DNA of 64,000 nt from Combretum micranthum (lineage: Eukaryota; Streptophyta; Magnoliopsida; Myrtales; Combretaceae). The stretch's first letter is position 1, and every line of letters begins with the position of its first letter. The notes beneath the pieces are model-generated. The model had not been told where the DNA came from. It saw only the letters and a program-made list of their open reading frames with translations, and made no database searches. Below, piece after piece: positions 44,305 through 57,313 of this stretch. The stretch lies in the NCBI GenBank assembly GCA_024138025.1, contig JAMXBD010001390.1:310001-374000 (forward strand). The letters are read 5' to 3'. A program made the position numbers and the translations under genes.

Positions 44305-45835
44305 CTTCTAAGTTTTCACTAAATCGATGGTAGGAAATTGAAGAAGACATGGGAGACTGCAAGATCATATTAACAATAGCTTTGATAGATATATTATGAT
44401 GCTTCTTTTTTTGAGCTAAATATTCAAAAAAACTTGTTTTGCACACATTGAAGTTTTACATTTCTAAGCCCACTTGCTATTTCGAAGTCTTGAAAACACA
44501 TGTTTAATTCCTTTTAAGCATGTTGAATTCTTTCCCAACACCATTCAAGCTTGAAAAAAGCATAACATGCGTAATTAAGCTTGGGAAATCACAACTATTA
44601 CGAGCACTGTCTTTGCTATTACTGGCCATTTCCTTCATCCATGGCATCAGATTTTCTTAGAAATCACTTAAAGACTCCGATCAAGTTCTTAGAGGTTTGG
44701 GGTTTCAATTTTAAATTTTCTTCGATTACTCTTTATAGAGGCTAATCGGGAAAATTAAAGCTGCATTTTGGATTTAGAGGTGGTGAAAGCTTTAGCTAGT
44801 AGCTTTTCCCTTCATCCAAAACTCACTTTGACTACAAACACCCACCTATAGGAGGTGTTGAAACACCCACCACAACTCCTCATAAGTGCAATTTGAAGCT
44901 ATCGAACTGTCTATCGTGGTTTTACAACCATCGGCCACTTTTCGTCCAACTTAGGTTTTTTTTAACTGGGTCTGCTTTAAAACCGACTTGGGTTAGAATT
45001 TGACTCGAGTCCAAGGCTTGGGCTTGTCCACACAGTGGGCTAGGTTTTCATAACCTAGCTTGCGAACCCCTTTTTATTTTTCTTTAAAATTATCTTTTTT
45101 AATAATAATAAAAATATAAAAATAAATCAATAAAAATAAATAAATAATACTTACATTTTTTATTTTCCATTTTATTTTACTTTTTAAATTGGATATAAAA
45201 AAAAAAAAATATAAAAGACAAAAAATTTAGAAACCTTTAAAAGATTATATTAAATAATTTAATTAAACAATTAAAAAAACTTATTTTCAAAAAAGAATTA
45301 AAAATGATAAAAAAAAAGTTAGACTAGTTCTTTTTTAAAAAAATTCTTAAAAAAAATCAAGAAGATAAAAAAAAAAATTACAAAGTAACCTAAAATAACT
45401 GTGTAGGGTTAGATACTCGACTAGCGAGGTATGTTAGCAGTACAGGTAGCCCCAAATATAAAGAAATATTGTCTTATTGTCAAATCCATTTTTTTGTACT
45501 TTCTTTTTACTTTCTATTTTTGTAAAAAAAAATGTGATTAAATAGTTTATATCTATAATGCTTCCAATAATTTATGTTTGTTAAGTATTCTTATCCATGT
45601 TAATACTCTTATTATGAATTGTAAAAATCTATAATACCCCAATTCATTTCAATCCAAGCATTAAAAGGATGTAATTCAAATTAAAATTCTAAAAGTGGCA
45701 CTATTAGGTTTGATATGTTAGCTCCCATATCTAATTATTTTTGGTTTTCTCAAAATGTTTTGACGTAGATTGGTAGCCAGGTTAGGATTAATAAACCCAT
45801 CAATTTCAACACTTGACAATTTCCCTGACCTTAGT
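44305..45835 (+). repeat. Long LTR-like sequence A, right arm
   Basis: Continues the sequence broken at 38765. It contains GATACTCGACTAGCGAGGTATGTTAGC (about 45413-45440), matching GATCCCAATTAGCGAGTACGTAGGC at 49159 in copy B, a motif common in Tat/Ogre-type LTRs. The middle is a low-complexity A-rich stretch. There are no genes. Confidence 0.4.
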
Positions 45836-46606
45836 CGAGTTGCGACTCTAATTTCGAAAACATTGGTTCTTTCGATTCAAGTCGAAGATTTGTATTGGAA
45901 GGATTATCAATCTATTAGCAATGGAACTGAACATAACCTTTTCAAAAACTCAAGCTTGACAGGATGGTGAGTCTACTAGGGACATTCTTTAAGTAAGCTA
46001 GCCACCTTAGAATTTTAAATTGAAATACATCCTTTTAGTACCTTCACATTTTTAAATTTTTGGGCTCTCTTCTTTAGCTTTAAGTATGTATTTTGATACT
46101 AATGTTTTCATCAAGTTTTGCAGTTGCCTTTGTTAACTTAATGGATTTTTTGTCTCTTGTATATAAAGTATAATGTATGCTATATATGATTAGAACCAAA
46201 CTGTATATGGAGTATAATGTGTGCTAGATATGATTAGAACTAAACTGTCTTAGGATTCTAATTAGGGAGGTCGCTAGTAAGATCCAGGGGCTATGGCTTT
46301 TCCATTCTTTGGTTCTTAAAATAACTTCCCACTCCGGTTTAGTGTTGATCCACAATGTACTAAATTGGGGAACATTTTCAGAACCAATTAAATATTGCAT
46401 TCATTTTGAAGGGATGATGGCTATAATCTAATGGTGAAGTAATAATAAAAAGGAGTTGTGTTGTTTTTCAAAAAAAGATACAAAAAGAGTTTAGTTCCTT
46501 ATAAATGATCACATAGGTTCCTTTTATGTAAATATTTTGTATAAATGACTTAGATTATTTCCCCATGTAATCTAAAGTTAATATGCTTTAGGAAATATTA
46601 ACCTTA
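45836..46606 (+). other. Possible primer site and leader after LTR-like A
   Basis: TTGCGACTCTAATTTCG (about 45840-45857) resembles the arginine-tRNA-type primer site of Ogre elements, weakly. The next ~120 bases (AGTCGAAGATTTGTATT, AAAACTCAAGCTTGACAGGATG) match those after LTR-like B (AGCCGAGGGTTTGTATT, AAATCCAAGCTTGACAAATG), so both are 5' regions of related elements. The rest shows nothing recognisable. Confidence 0.35.
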
Positions 46607-47030
46607 AGCTCAAATGCCAGTACCAACCTTTGGACCCGTCTCATCAGGGAATACCGTGTTGAAGCCTTTAAAGATCCTATGCCCCTGTTGGACCGATGGA
46701 TGGTCAGTTTCAATCCCAGCCAACAATCATTCATTAAAGATAAGTTGGGCCCAATCCTTCACCTACCAAAGTTCTATGTCCCTTTCACCATGTTTAGGGC
46801 TCTGACCCACTTTTGGGAACTAGAAGAGACAACCTTTTATTTGGGCCATATCCTAAGCCCAACTATAGAAAAATATGCCAAATTGCTACAAGCCTCACCT
46901 ACCTTAAAAGTAATCTATGTCCTAGACCTTGGTTAGGGCCCAACCCGCATTATTTCAGAATTTCTAGGAGTAAAGAGAGGCCTAATAATTGTGTCCATGA
47001 AGACCTGCAACGAGCATTGCATTAGGCTAT
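46607..47030 (+). pseudogene. Fragment resembling DUF7745-type plant retroelement protein
   Basis: Pieces in different frames: LLDRWMVSFNPSQQSFIKDK (46682-46741), ALTHFWELEETTFYLGHILS and PTIEKYAKLLQ (46798-46890). The pattern H-FW-(x)n-T-F-(x)n-PT-E-Y--LL recalls the DUF7745/plant-mobile-domain-like proteins linked to plant retrotransposons. It is too short and broken to be sure. It lies downstream of LTR-like A on the same strand, where an extra first frame of Ogre-type elements would be. Confidence 0.35.
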
Positions 47031-47119
47031 CCACCTTGATGGATTGGTTTAGGACTCCCAAAAACTTGAAAAAGAAAAGAGTCATCTTTTTTGTGTCTTC
47101 TGATATTTAGGAGGACAAT

Positions 47120-47920
47120 AGGGTTAATGCCTTCGTAGTTGCCACTCAACCCTAGGTAATTTGTGGAAACCATCCTTCAACCATCGGTTAAGGACAGCGT
47201 GAACTTTATCCATAGTGCATAGGAAAGATGGAACTTTCGAAGCACTATTTCTTCTAGGTTTTTTGCTACCCATGAAGTTTCTCCCTTGAGCAATGCTCAT
47301 TGATGGGTGCCTCTTCTTATTTGGGTCACCCATTTGCTTAATAACGGAATTATTAATCCTTTGAGCATTTTCTACTAACGTTAAGAAGGATTGGAGTGAT
47401 AAATTCTCTAGGTGCACAATGTACTCTGTGACACATATCTTGGATATCTAAGGAGTAGTCCCCGAAACTCTCGATGAATTCCATTAAATCTTCCTCCAAG
47501 CATTGTCTGATATGCCTCATGTCAGTCAATGTCACTCGTTCTTGAGTTTTAAAAAATTTCTAAAGAAACATTCTACGCATAGTCCCCCCATGAATCAAGA
47601 GAGCCAGGGGCAAAGTTGACATACCAAGTGTATGCCTTCTCCATTAAGGACTTAGAATATTTCTTAAGCTTCAAGTCATCATCAAGTTCATGGACTCCAA
47701 GAGTCTTAATAAATTTTAGAAGGTACTCCTTAACAGTACCCTACTTTCCATTGAATTTGACAAACTTTGGACTAGTGTAGTCCTTGGGATAGGGCTTATC
47801 TACAATCTTTTGCAGGTATGGAAGCTTCAGGTTAATGATGCTAGTAGTAGAAGCAGCTTACACCTGTTTTAGATGCTTTTCAAGGTCTTCCTTCGTCACA
47901 TATGATGCGAAAGTAGATGT
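47120..47920 (-). pseudogene. Ty3/gypsy gag fragment
   Basis: Reading the minus strand from 47900: LPYLQKIVDKPYPKDYTSPK, LMEKAYTWYVNFAPGSLDSW, LTDMRHIRQCLEEDLMEFIE (about 47475-47535), then after a frame change HLENLSLQSFLTLVENAQRI (47350-47414). This order matches the gag of plant gypsy elements. Stops occur at several places. The fragment begins directly beside the TGTAGACAC start of LTR-like B and opposes its direction, so it belongs to a different, truncated element. Confidence 0.65.
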
Positions 47921-49535
47921 TGTAGACACTCTATTTTTGCCCATTTAAGGCTTCAATTTATAATAAAAAATAATATTATATTAAGGCCACAAATTAAAAA
48001 AAATAAAGAAAAAAGAAAACTATCACAATAAATATATAAGAAAAAAAAAGAAGAAAGTTTGTTTTTTTTTTGCTTGATATAGTACTAATTTTAATTATAA
48101 GTTTTTGGACTCAATTAAATAGTCCATCTAAATTGGCATATTTAATTGGACCTATTTTTAAAGCCTTAAATACAATTTTTGTGTAAACCAAAACAAGGCA
48201 TAGGCCAATAACCTGTATGGATAAGTCACTGACATGCGTAAGGGAGACTTGGGTTCAATTCTACGAGGAAAAAAATTGTCTTTTTTCTCCTTTTTTTTTC
48301 CCACATGCTCCCATTGGCCAGATGAGGTAAGCGCATATGTCAACGAGCTGCCAAATGAGGTAAGAACATATGTCAGCGAGCGGTAGGTAAGCAGTAGATG
48401 AGTAGTAGGTAAGCAAGTAGGTGAGCATATTGAGCCTATAAATACCTAACACATATCAATAATAGAACAACAACGTAGAAAAAAAACACAAAACAGAGAG
48501 AAAAAAATAACACAGGACATCATAATCACAAAGAAATCTCTACGAAAAAAAGTCTGAATCTAAGTTAAATGTAGCTTGAACACGTCGGTAACCACTCCAA
48601 CCGAACTTTGTGGTCGACCACCACTACGTCTTGTTAAACCGCCATCTTAGATGCTTCTAGAATTGACACTTGAATAGCCATTGGACGTTGCTCCCTCTGC
48701 TGATCCAAAGTACGAATTCGACTCACCAGCAACACGTGTGCCTTGTCCAGACTTTGCTCCACGATCTGCGTGTCATTTGCTTTAGGTAAGTTTACTTTCC
48801 ACTTTCTTTATTTTATTTGTTATTCAATCAATAAAAAAATAAAAAAAAATTAATAAATAAAAGAATATGTAAAGAAACAAATGCTGAAAGCATGCATAAA
48901 AAAAAAGGATTGTACTAAAAAATCAAAACAGAAATATAAATGGAAATTATTAGTAGATGTTAAAGGAATAAACTTTGTCACCTAGACAAATCCTGTTTTC
49001 TTTTTTCTTTTTAAATAAAGAATAAATTGGTAGTATTTGGGAAATATTAAAAAAATCTTTTCAAAGCTAAAAGTTAATAAACTTATATTGAAAAGAGATC
49101 AAAAAATTAAAATAAAGCAACACACTAAAGTTTTTAGTAAAAGAACTACGTTTCGTCTGATCCCAATTAGCGAGTACGTAGGCACCTCCAGGGCGATATA
49201 AAAAATGAAAAAAAAAACCTTTTCTTTATTTTTGTAAATATTGAATTGATTCATTATTTATTGTAAATACTGTTTAGATTTGTGAACTTTAGTGATAAAT
49301 TGTAAATATCATAGTCTGTGCATTAGTAAAAAAATTTTTGAGTATTAAAAGGATAAAATTTTAATTTATGAATTTTAGGTGGTAACTATTTGGTTTTAGT
49401 AGGATAGCCCATGAACCTAAAAATCTCTAGTTTAATAACATTGGTTTTAAATCAATTTTTTTGCAGACTAGTGGCTAAGTTAGAATCAATCAACCATTGA
49501 TTCTACCTTACATTTTTTTCCCAATTTTGATAAGG
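47921..49535 (+). repeat. Long LTR-like sequence B
   Basis: Starts TGTAGACACTCTATTTTTG like copy A. It has CTATAAATACC at 48437-48447, a good TATA-type promoter, and the GAGTACGTAGGCACCTCCAG motif near 49171. The 3' limit is set where homology enters GGTAGCGGCTCC, a possible primer site. Because homology to copy A continues past this point, B is another 5' LTR and not the 3' LTR of A. Confidence 0.4.
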
Positions 49536-52500
49536 TAGCGGCTCCTAAAATTTTTGAAAATCAAGTTTCTTTTAATTCATAGCCGAGGGTTTGTATTAAA
49601 TTTATTCAGGTTTGATATTGATCGGAGTTAAAAAAATAAAACCAGAAATTGAAAAATCCAAGCTTGACAAATGTCATATTAAATCCCACTTCAAGAGTGG
49701 GAGTAATGTTACGAAGTGCAGCTATGCTAGCCATAATAGGCAGCACATTACATTTAAAGGAGGAGTATCCTCCATGATAGGCTATTGCCGCTCCTTCAAC
49801 AGCAGATGTGGGATCTCTTGCAGTTGGAGACAGCAAAGGTTACAATGACTCCTTCTGATATCCTTCATTTTTAGTAGCAGGAACAGTAGTTTGCTATTGC
49901 TGAGCATCATGTTAGGTCTCATGTTGAGTACCCTCTAGAGTAGCAACAGCTAACACAGTGCTAGCCACTTGACTCCAGTGCAGGTAAAGTTATCTTGCGA
50001 AGCGTATTTCCTGAAGTGGTAGCAATGCCGGTTATATCCAGTAGAAATTTCATGAAAGCGTTCATAAATTGGTAAAAAACTTGAGTATTCTATTGCATAG
50101 TGCGTATCATAAGCGCACTATCAACTGCAGATGCTTGCACAACCACAGGTGTGATATTATCTTTTGTTACGTGGACCTACTTAACCTCATTAGGCTGATT
50201 GTCCTGGTCTTTGAGGTTTGTCTCTCGTTCAACTCTCCTGTTTGGAGGTGTCATTCTTGTCCAAAACTTTCTCTATCCTCAGTGGTTGCGACAGCTGGCC
50301 GATCACATACGATAGGCGTGGTGGTCAATGTGAGAAAAATCTTGAACTGATGACATGTGTTGGATATCGCAGAGCGAGGCGTAAGAGGAGGAACAAGCAA
50401 ACTTGATTTCTCGAGTGTGCGAGTATGACAGGAGATCAAATCAAGTAGACTCGATTGTTCTTAACTCGTTTTTGGTAGAACATGTGCTTTGATTTTTCTT
50501 GGAGATGCTTCAGCAGAGTTTCTATGTTGTTCTCCATCTTAATAATATGCAGAATCCACCCTAAATGAGAGGAAAAATCTCTTATTTATAGATGGTAAAG
50601 ATTGATACTAGTCATTGGATAGCACTTAAACGAATTGTTAAGATCAAGTGTTGCAGCTGACCATTAGATTATTTTATAATGATCTGATGGCTGATATTGA
50701 AGCCTTCTTTTCTTATAGTCGTAGGTTAGGTTGGAAATGGGTTTAATTTCTTTTATTATATATATAAGAAAAAAAACCATTTTCAATATAAAAAGGACAA
50801 AGGCTCATTTTAGTCCATAAGCCCTATTTTAATCAAATAAAATGCAAATGAACCTAGGAAGATATTTTTGGAGTCTACTTTTCATACACAAGAATATCGA
50901 ATTAGGCTAAGAGTGATATAAACCGGTCTAACAATCCCTATTTTGAGTCTATTAAGCTAAATCTTCCTACAACACCCTTATTGGACTCGATCTTCTAAGT
51001 CATGTCACTAGCCCATAAGACTGATATGTAGCATTAAATTGAGCTAGTAGCCTAATTACCGAAATAACTCTCTACAAATAACAACAACAACAAAGCCAAA
51101 GGTTTTTTATTGATTAAATAATTAAATGTGTCACGTTAGCTTAAGCAATATAGATGTACATTAAAAGTTCGATTTTAATCTTTCTTTTTTTTTTTTTTTG
51201 GTATTACAACGGGATAGAGAGATTTGAACTTAACATATCCTACTTATATGTCCAGGGTAATGCTACTAGGCCATGTGGCCACTGGCGACATTAACCATTT
51301 CCTTAAATTAGTCGATATGATACCTAATTAAACATTTTCAGTACACTAATACTACGAGTTGGACTTGGGTCGAGTCACTTATAGGGAAGATGCAAGATCT
51401 ACCATTGGATTTTGGATTTTGCATAAATTTATAGGTTTGTTTAAAAAATTGTAGCTGTGGTAGACTATAGGTGTGGTAGGTTATGTATAAAAGTTTTAGG
51501 TTTTAGGTTGAAAAAGTGGTAAGTATGGTAGATAAGTGACTTGACCCAAGTAAGTCCCCTAATACTACCTAAGAAAGCGTCACATGTCCAAAGCATACAA
51601 TATTATCATTTATACAACAATTAATGTTAATAATAACAATGACAATAAATGTTAAGCAAAAGCTCTTTATTGTGTATACTTTTACAGGGAGTTTACAAGT
51701 AAAAGTATGGCATTTCTAACTAAAAGTGGCCACAAAAAATGTGTTTTTTTTTCCCATCTTAACTAAATCCTTAAGTAATGGTTTAATTTGGATTATAAAT
51801 TTTCAAATCACTAAATAATAGTTTGGTTTGATTTAGATTATAGTTTAAACGAAAATTTTAATTAAAAACTTTCTTTGTTCTAATTTTTTTAATATGTATC
51901 ATTATTTAAATATTTAAATTACTATACCAAGTTTATATTGCAAACCATAAAAAAAAAAACTTTATATATACATCATACTCATAATCCATAGTCTTTCATA
52001 AAATTATTAAGTCATGATCAGTTGTCCATCAAATATACATTCATTAACACGTAACAAGCCAAAATCTATAATTTTTTCACAAAGCCATAAAGTTAATCAT
52101 TTAAACATCAAATTTGACCAAAATTAAAAAAAAAAAAGTCATTTAATAACAAAAGTCATCCAAGGATAAAGGTGAACCGCTGATAAAATATATTAAACAA
52201 TTAATACAATATAAGAGTTATAACTAAATAAACAAATTCATACTCTTCAAAGTTAAAACTATTTAAAAAATAATAATATTATGTCACCAACTAAGGAATA
52301 TATATCATGAACCTAAATACAATTTTAAAAAGGAACAAGTTGATATCAATCAATAGTTATTAAATAATACATATTATAATGAAACCATAAGAACATATAC
52401 AATATTTAATCAATTATCATAAAAAATTATAATTATAAGTAAAATATGAATTTTTTTTAATAGTTTGGTGTGGTCGTTTTTTTTTTTTTTTTTTGCTTTT

Positions 52501-52554
52501 AACCCTTACTTCTATCAAACAATGAAGAACTTTTCTTTGTTGTAATGCCACTAG
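49536..52554. other. Leader remnant and gene-free stretch
   Basis: 49536-49700 continues homology with 45836-46000. About 49700-50540 is less AT-rich, with several overlapping short frames on both strands (for example 50069-50350) and no recognised domain; an eroded retroelement coding region is possible. 50550-52554 is AT-rich with no supported gene. Confidence 0.4.
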
Positions 52555-53134
52555 ACCAAATTTGATAACTACTTAAACATTGTAAGTACACCTATACATA
52601 TTTTAACAATATCTCATTAAGACCAATTCTATCATGATCCTAAAAGGGGCCTAGTAGACTTTCCTTAAAGTCATCATATTATGTGTGCATCCATAATATA
52701 AGAACTGCCTTATAAGTCAGAAGTTCCAAAACTCTAATTAATTAATTGCTCCTTACAATATACACATATTTAATTAGAATGAATATAGTTGTAGATACTG
52801 ATATTCTATAGTCCACTAGGACAGCAAATGATTGAATACCTTACCAAAAATTTGATAACTATTTAAACATTGTGAGTACATCCATACATATTTTAGCAGT
52901 ATCTCATTGAGACCAATTCTATTATGACCCTAAAGGAGACCTAGTATGATTTTCCTCAAATCGTCATATCATGTGTGCACTCATACTATGAGGACTACCT
53001 TACAAGTCAGAGGTTGCAAAACTCTAATTAATTAATTGATTCTTATGATATACATATATTTAGTTATAATGAAAATAGTTGTAAACATTAATATTCCACC
53101 GTCCAATAGGACCGCAGATAATTGAATACCCTAC
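52555..53134. repeat. 290-bp tandem duplication
   Basis: Units 52555-52842 and 52843-53134 align along their length with a constant offset of 290 bases: TTTGATAACT at 52561 and 52851, ATTGAATACC at 52831 and 53121, and CTCTAATTAATTAATTG in both. They differ at many positions, mostly transitions. No coding content. Confidence 0.88.
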
Positions 53135-53191
53135 CGAGAAATAAGATTGAATAAGCGTAGATCTAAGCAAAACATTAATGACTATTAGCTA

Positions 53192-53344
53192 GGCCTGTTT
53201 GGATCGTCGTTCTGGCATCGTTTTCAAACAGAACAGGTACTAAGCCAATAAATATATGATATCGATGAAAAACAGATAATATTATTCATAAATTGACAAA
53301 ATCAAACTGATACTGATAAAAAATCAATAAACCAAAAAGATCTA
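53192..53344. mobile_element. Short TIR element, family M1 (copy 6)
   Basis: Begins GGCCTGTTTGGATCGTCGTT, with GATATCGATGAAAAACAGATAA and CATAAATTGACAAAATCAAAC inside, as in other copies. The right end (AATAAACCAAAAAGATC) is degenerate. Confidence 0.45.
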
Positions 53345-53821
53345 ACATTAACTACCCTATTAGATTGAACCTTCAATGCACTCTACACTTAGAATACTAA
53401 CAATGATTCAATTGCACATTATAAATAGGACTGGTTGTTAAAAAGTTAAGAATGTGGTACGAGAAGTATACACTTATTTTTTTATTTTGGATCATGGCAA
53501 GTGCAGCTCAGATTTGAACCAAAGTTGGCTCGGTCGCCTAAAGTTGTATGCCGGATTTAAGGAGCTCGGAATTACTACTGAGAATTCGTATCAACAGTTC
53601 GGCATGGATCAAGGTGAAGCTCGGATTACTTTTAAGATTGGCAAATTGGCAGTTGTTGCGGCCAAGAATGAAGGTACTACGCCAAATAGAGTTCAGTTCT
53701 GTGCTTAGAGTCCAGATAAAGATTAAATTTACTGAACAAGATAGTTGATCAATAGTCAGCGTTAAAAATGCTGCTGTTGTTTTCCATTTATACATTTGAT
53801 TAGGAGCCTATCGGTTCAGTA

Positions 53822-54247
53822 TAGACATCACCACGGGGCGTTCCGAACCGCGAACCACCCCGAACCATCCCCGGCAGTTTTTGTACCTGGCAACCGCCCC
53901 GTTGGGAACGGTTATAAACCGCCAAAGGACCCACCGGAACCGGCAGGTCTTAGCGGTTCGTCCACGCAGAACCGATGATTCCACCGGTTCCGACCCGCCA
54001 TAAAAAAAAAGTACAAACGCACACACACAAAACACAATGATTTTGGTGTTGGAGGGAGAGGGGAGGAGGGGGTGAGGTAGAGGGCCGAGTCTATTTTATT
54101 TATAAAAAAAAAAAAAACTTGGTTCACGGTTCACGTGGAACCGGAACTGAAACCGTAAGAACCGATGGTTCCGTGGAATCGTGAACCGTCCCAGTTATGG
54201 CGGTTCCAATTCGGGTTAGGAATCAACCCGAACCGTGCCAATATCTA
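53822..54247. mobile_element. hAT-type MITE with perfect 8-bp target duplication
   Basis: A 426-bp element flanked by GTTCAGTA at 53814-53821 and 54248-54255, an exact 8-bp duplication as hAT transposases make. Ends: TAGACATCACCACGG at the left, CCGTGCCAATATCTA at the right (inward TAGATATTGGCACGG). The interior has many GAACC/GGTTC words in both directions and can fold on itself. The short frames inside reflect this GC-rich composition and are not genes. Confidence 0.85.
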
Positions 54248-54255
54248 GTTCAGTA

Positions 54256-57200
54256 TATGTCCTTTTACACTTCAACTAGATGTGTCGAGTTCATTATTGG
54301 CGGATTAAGGATCATTGGATGAGACAAGTTTTATGTTTTCACTCTTTATTAAATTTTATGGTAAAATGTAAGTCCTTTAATGCTTTCTTTTAACTTCGAC
54401 AATAAATTTTCAAACCATCCCCTTTAGAAAGCCTCTCTTATGAAGGATCATTTACACTGCATTTAATATAAATTGAAAAACTTTTATTCTTAAGCTCCTT
54501 AATCACACAAACAAGGCAAATACTATGGTCCGATACTATTCAATCATGATTGAATCACTAAAATAATATTTTAATTATTACATTTATTTTATTGATTAGA
54601 CGGAAGGGACCATAGAAACTCTTATATTAAATTATCAAATTACATCTACTTAATTGTTTGTTAAGATAAACAATAACTTCTATTAGCAATCAAATGTGGC
54701 TAGCATGTCCTTTAGTTAACAAATATTTGTAGTGTATTATTCTAGTTATATTTTTTCATTTTTTTTCCGCCAAACATTTTCCAATTTGTTTATACATTAT
54801 TGTCTTTTCATTCTTAAATTATCAAGAGTATGCATATAGTTTGAATTAAAAATTACATTTATATTATACATGAGTTTTACTTTATGTGCGTCTGGTTTTA
54901 AACTATATTTCATATTTCGTTTTAAATAAATTAAGATGTTTACTTTTAATATATTCAAAAAAAAAAAAACTCATGTTCACAAGTAATAAAAATGAGAAGG
55001 AAATTACACGTGTATTAATATAAAGGGAAAATGCCAAATTTGATATTTGAACTTTGCATAGAAATTCAATTCAATTCAAAACCTAAACTTTAAAGTGATC
55101 AAGTTGATACTTGATCAAACTATTCGTAACTATTTTTCTATTACTACCGTTTGCTTTGTTTTCTGATATGGAAAAAGACGGTCTATCAGTATTAGACAAT
55201 GTTAAGAAAAATAGTAAAAATTTAATTATGTGATATTTATTCTACGTTAGCAAACAAAATAAGCAACCTTAAGGAAGTAGTAAAAATAATCATAAAAAGT
55301 TTAATTAGACATTGAATTGACTATTTTAAAGTTCAGTTAGCAAATTAAATTTTTGTACAAGGTTGAGGTACTGAATTTGAAATTTACCGCTAATGTAAAT
55401 GTAGTGAAACTACATGGATGCATATATATATTAATACTATAATAATGATAGTTAGAAAATACTAATATAGTGATAATTACATTCAAATTATATTAACAAT
55501 GGTCAAACAATATTTATTTTATGTCATTGACAAAATCATTTTATATAAGTTTTCTTATATAGTCATGAAGGGAGTAATAAAATGAAAAAGGAAAATTTTC
55601 ATTTGCATGTACATAAGTAAGGGCCAATTGTATCTAAAATTTAGAAAAATATGTAATTAACTAACTAAACTTTATAATAATCAATTTGATATTTCCTTCT
55701 ACTTTTCATGCTCACAAGCACTAAGCTAACAATGTTAGATCTACCTGTTGATGTGGCTGAATGGGCAAGTGGAAGAATGACACTAGTCATGTTATATTAA
55801 ACTATACGAGAGTTACAAAAACCAAACCTGACACCAGATACAACCTTAGCGTTCACTAATTAGTTTCTTTCTTGTATTTTTATGGATTGTCAAAATCAAA
55901 GCCCACCTGATCCGGAGTAAAGTGAATTATAGTTCTGAGAGATCATAGTCATCCTCTGGAAAATCCACTGAAACATGCCTATTTCAAGAATTGTTTGTCT
56001 TTGTGAAACAATAACATAGTGTTGGAAAAATTATAAAATATTCATGCTAAGTTATTTTAGGGTATAAAATAGGGTTTTTAATATCATTTCATCAATTATG
56101 GTGAATTATAATTCTTGCAAACTTATGACCATTGAAAGTACTTTAACTTTAATTATTAAATTGGATTCGGGATAGTTATCCATTCATCTAAGTCATCCTT
56201 TAAAAGAACACTACTTATGGAATTGAAACAATAAATTAGTCCAATACATAAATTTAGCACTTTTTTTTTTTTCTTTTGGCCATTCATAAATTTAGCACTT
56301 TCATCAACACAAAACAACACATCAGTTAAAACTACTTAATTTTTTTCTAATACTTGAACTCGATTAGAAATTTAACACTTTAATTAATGTTTAATATTTC
56401 CTAGCCATTATTTATTTTCTTTCAAATTTATTTGACATAATTAGAAATTTCTTCAATATATACGCATATATATTTTGAGGGAATTTCAATGGTTTATGTC
56501 TATCAACCAGACCGTCAATGGTCAGCGTATCATTTGACCGGGTTTAACTGACATGGCTAGATGGCAACTCGTTAGATCATTTCATAGAATTCCCGGCATT
56601 ACCATTCCCAGAAACATCTGTTTTTAAAATAAAAAAAAAAAAATTGAAAATTAGATCTACCATCCTCTATGAGGACGGATAGTCTTATAAAAAGTCAATT
56701 TTAAAAAGACGGGTTTATTTGTTTCATCATATTTTAATATTTTTATATTATATTTTTATTATTTTCAAATATATGTTTGTCAAGAATAAATACCAATGAA
56801 AAACTAACGGTTTTACTTATAAACTGATCAAAGACATAATACAAATATGATACATATGCAAATCAGATATTGATACGATATAGATAAAATCCGACAATCC
56901 AAACACACTTTTTTTTCTTTTGGAGCAAGGCCATCAGTTGGAATTGAAAATTCGGACTAACGATAAGGTATTAAGGTGGACCAAGTCGTCTAATTACCTA
57001 AATAAAGTTTTTTTCTTCCCCATTATCTCTGTTTTGGATTGATCCACTTATCAACTCATAATGACACCATGGACCGAGTCAAATAATTATTCAAGTATGC
57101 ATAAATAACTAAAAACCAAATACCAATTCAACAGTAAAGTATTATGTATGCGAAAGCGGTTTTCCAATCTTAGGGAAGTTCATTGGATAATCTTTCATCA

Positions 57201-57313
57201 TAGTTGAATACCTTGATAAGTGCAAAAACACTTTTATTTCAACATTTATTTTTACGACATGTTTTGATGTCATAATACATATACTTTATCAAATCCCTTG
57301 GTACCTCTTAGCT
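54256..57313. other. Gene-free AT-rich stretch with dispersed repeats
   Basis: No supported gene. 55025-55395 and 55620-55800 hold the ATTTGATATTTGAACTTTG / CTAAACTTTAAAGTGATCAA type of dispersed repeat also seen near 30.8 and 60.75 kb. Another short TIR element lies at 56711-56907. Confidence 0.5.
56711..56907. mobile_element. Short TIR element, family M1 (copy 7)
   Basis: GGGTTTATTTGTTTCATCAT at the left and GACAATCCAAACACAC at the right, with AAATACCAATGAAAAACTAA and ATAAACTGATCAAAGACATA inside, closest to copy 5. Confidence 0.6.

Noticed and set aside
49612..50439. Overlapping short frames on both strands
   Set aside because: Considered as the N-terminal part of a gag gene, but no diagnostic motif was found.
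53454..53708. 84-codon + strand frame (MVREVYTYFFILDHG...)
   Set aside because: Overlapping frames of similar length exist on both strands, there is no domain or signal peptide, and no clear gene context. It may be eroded repeat.
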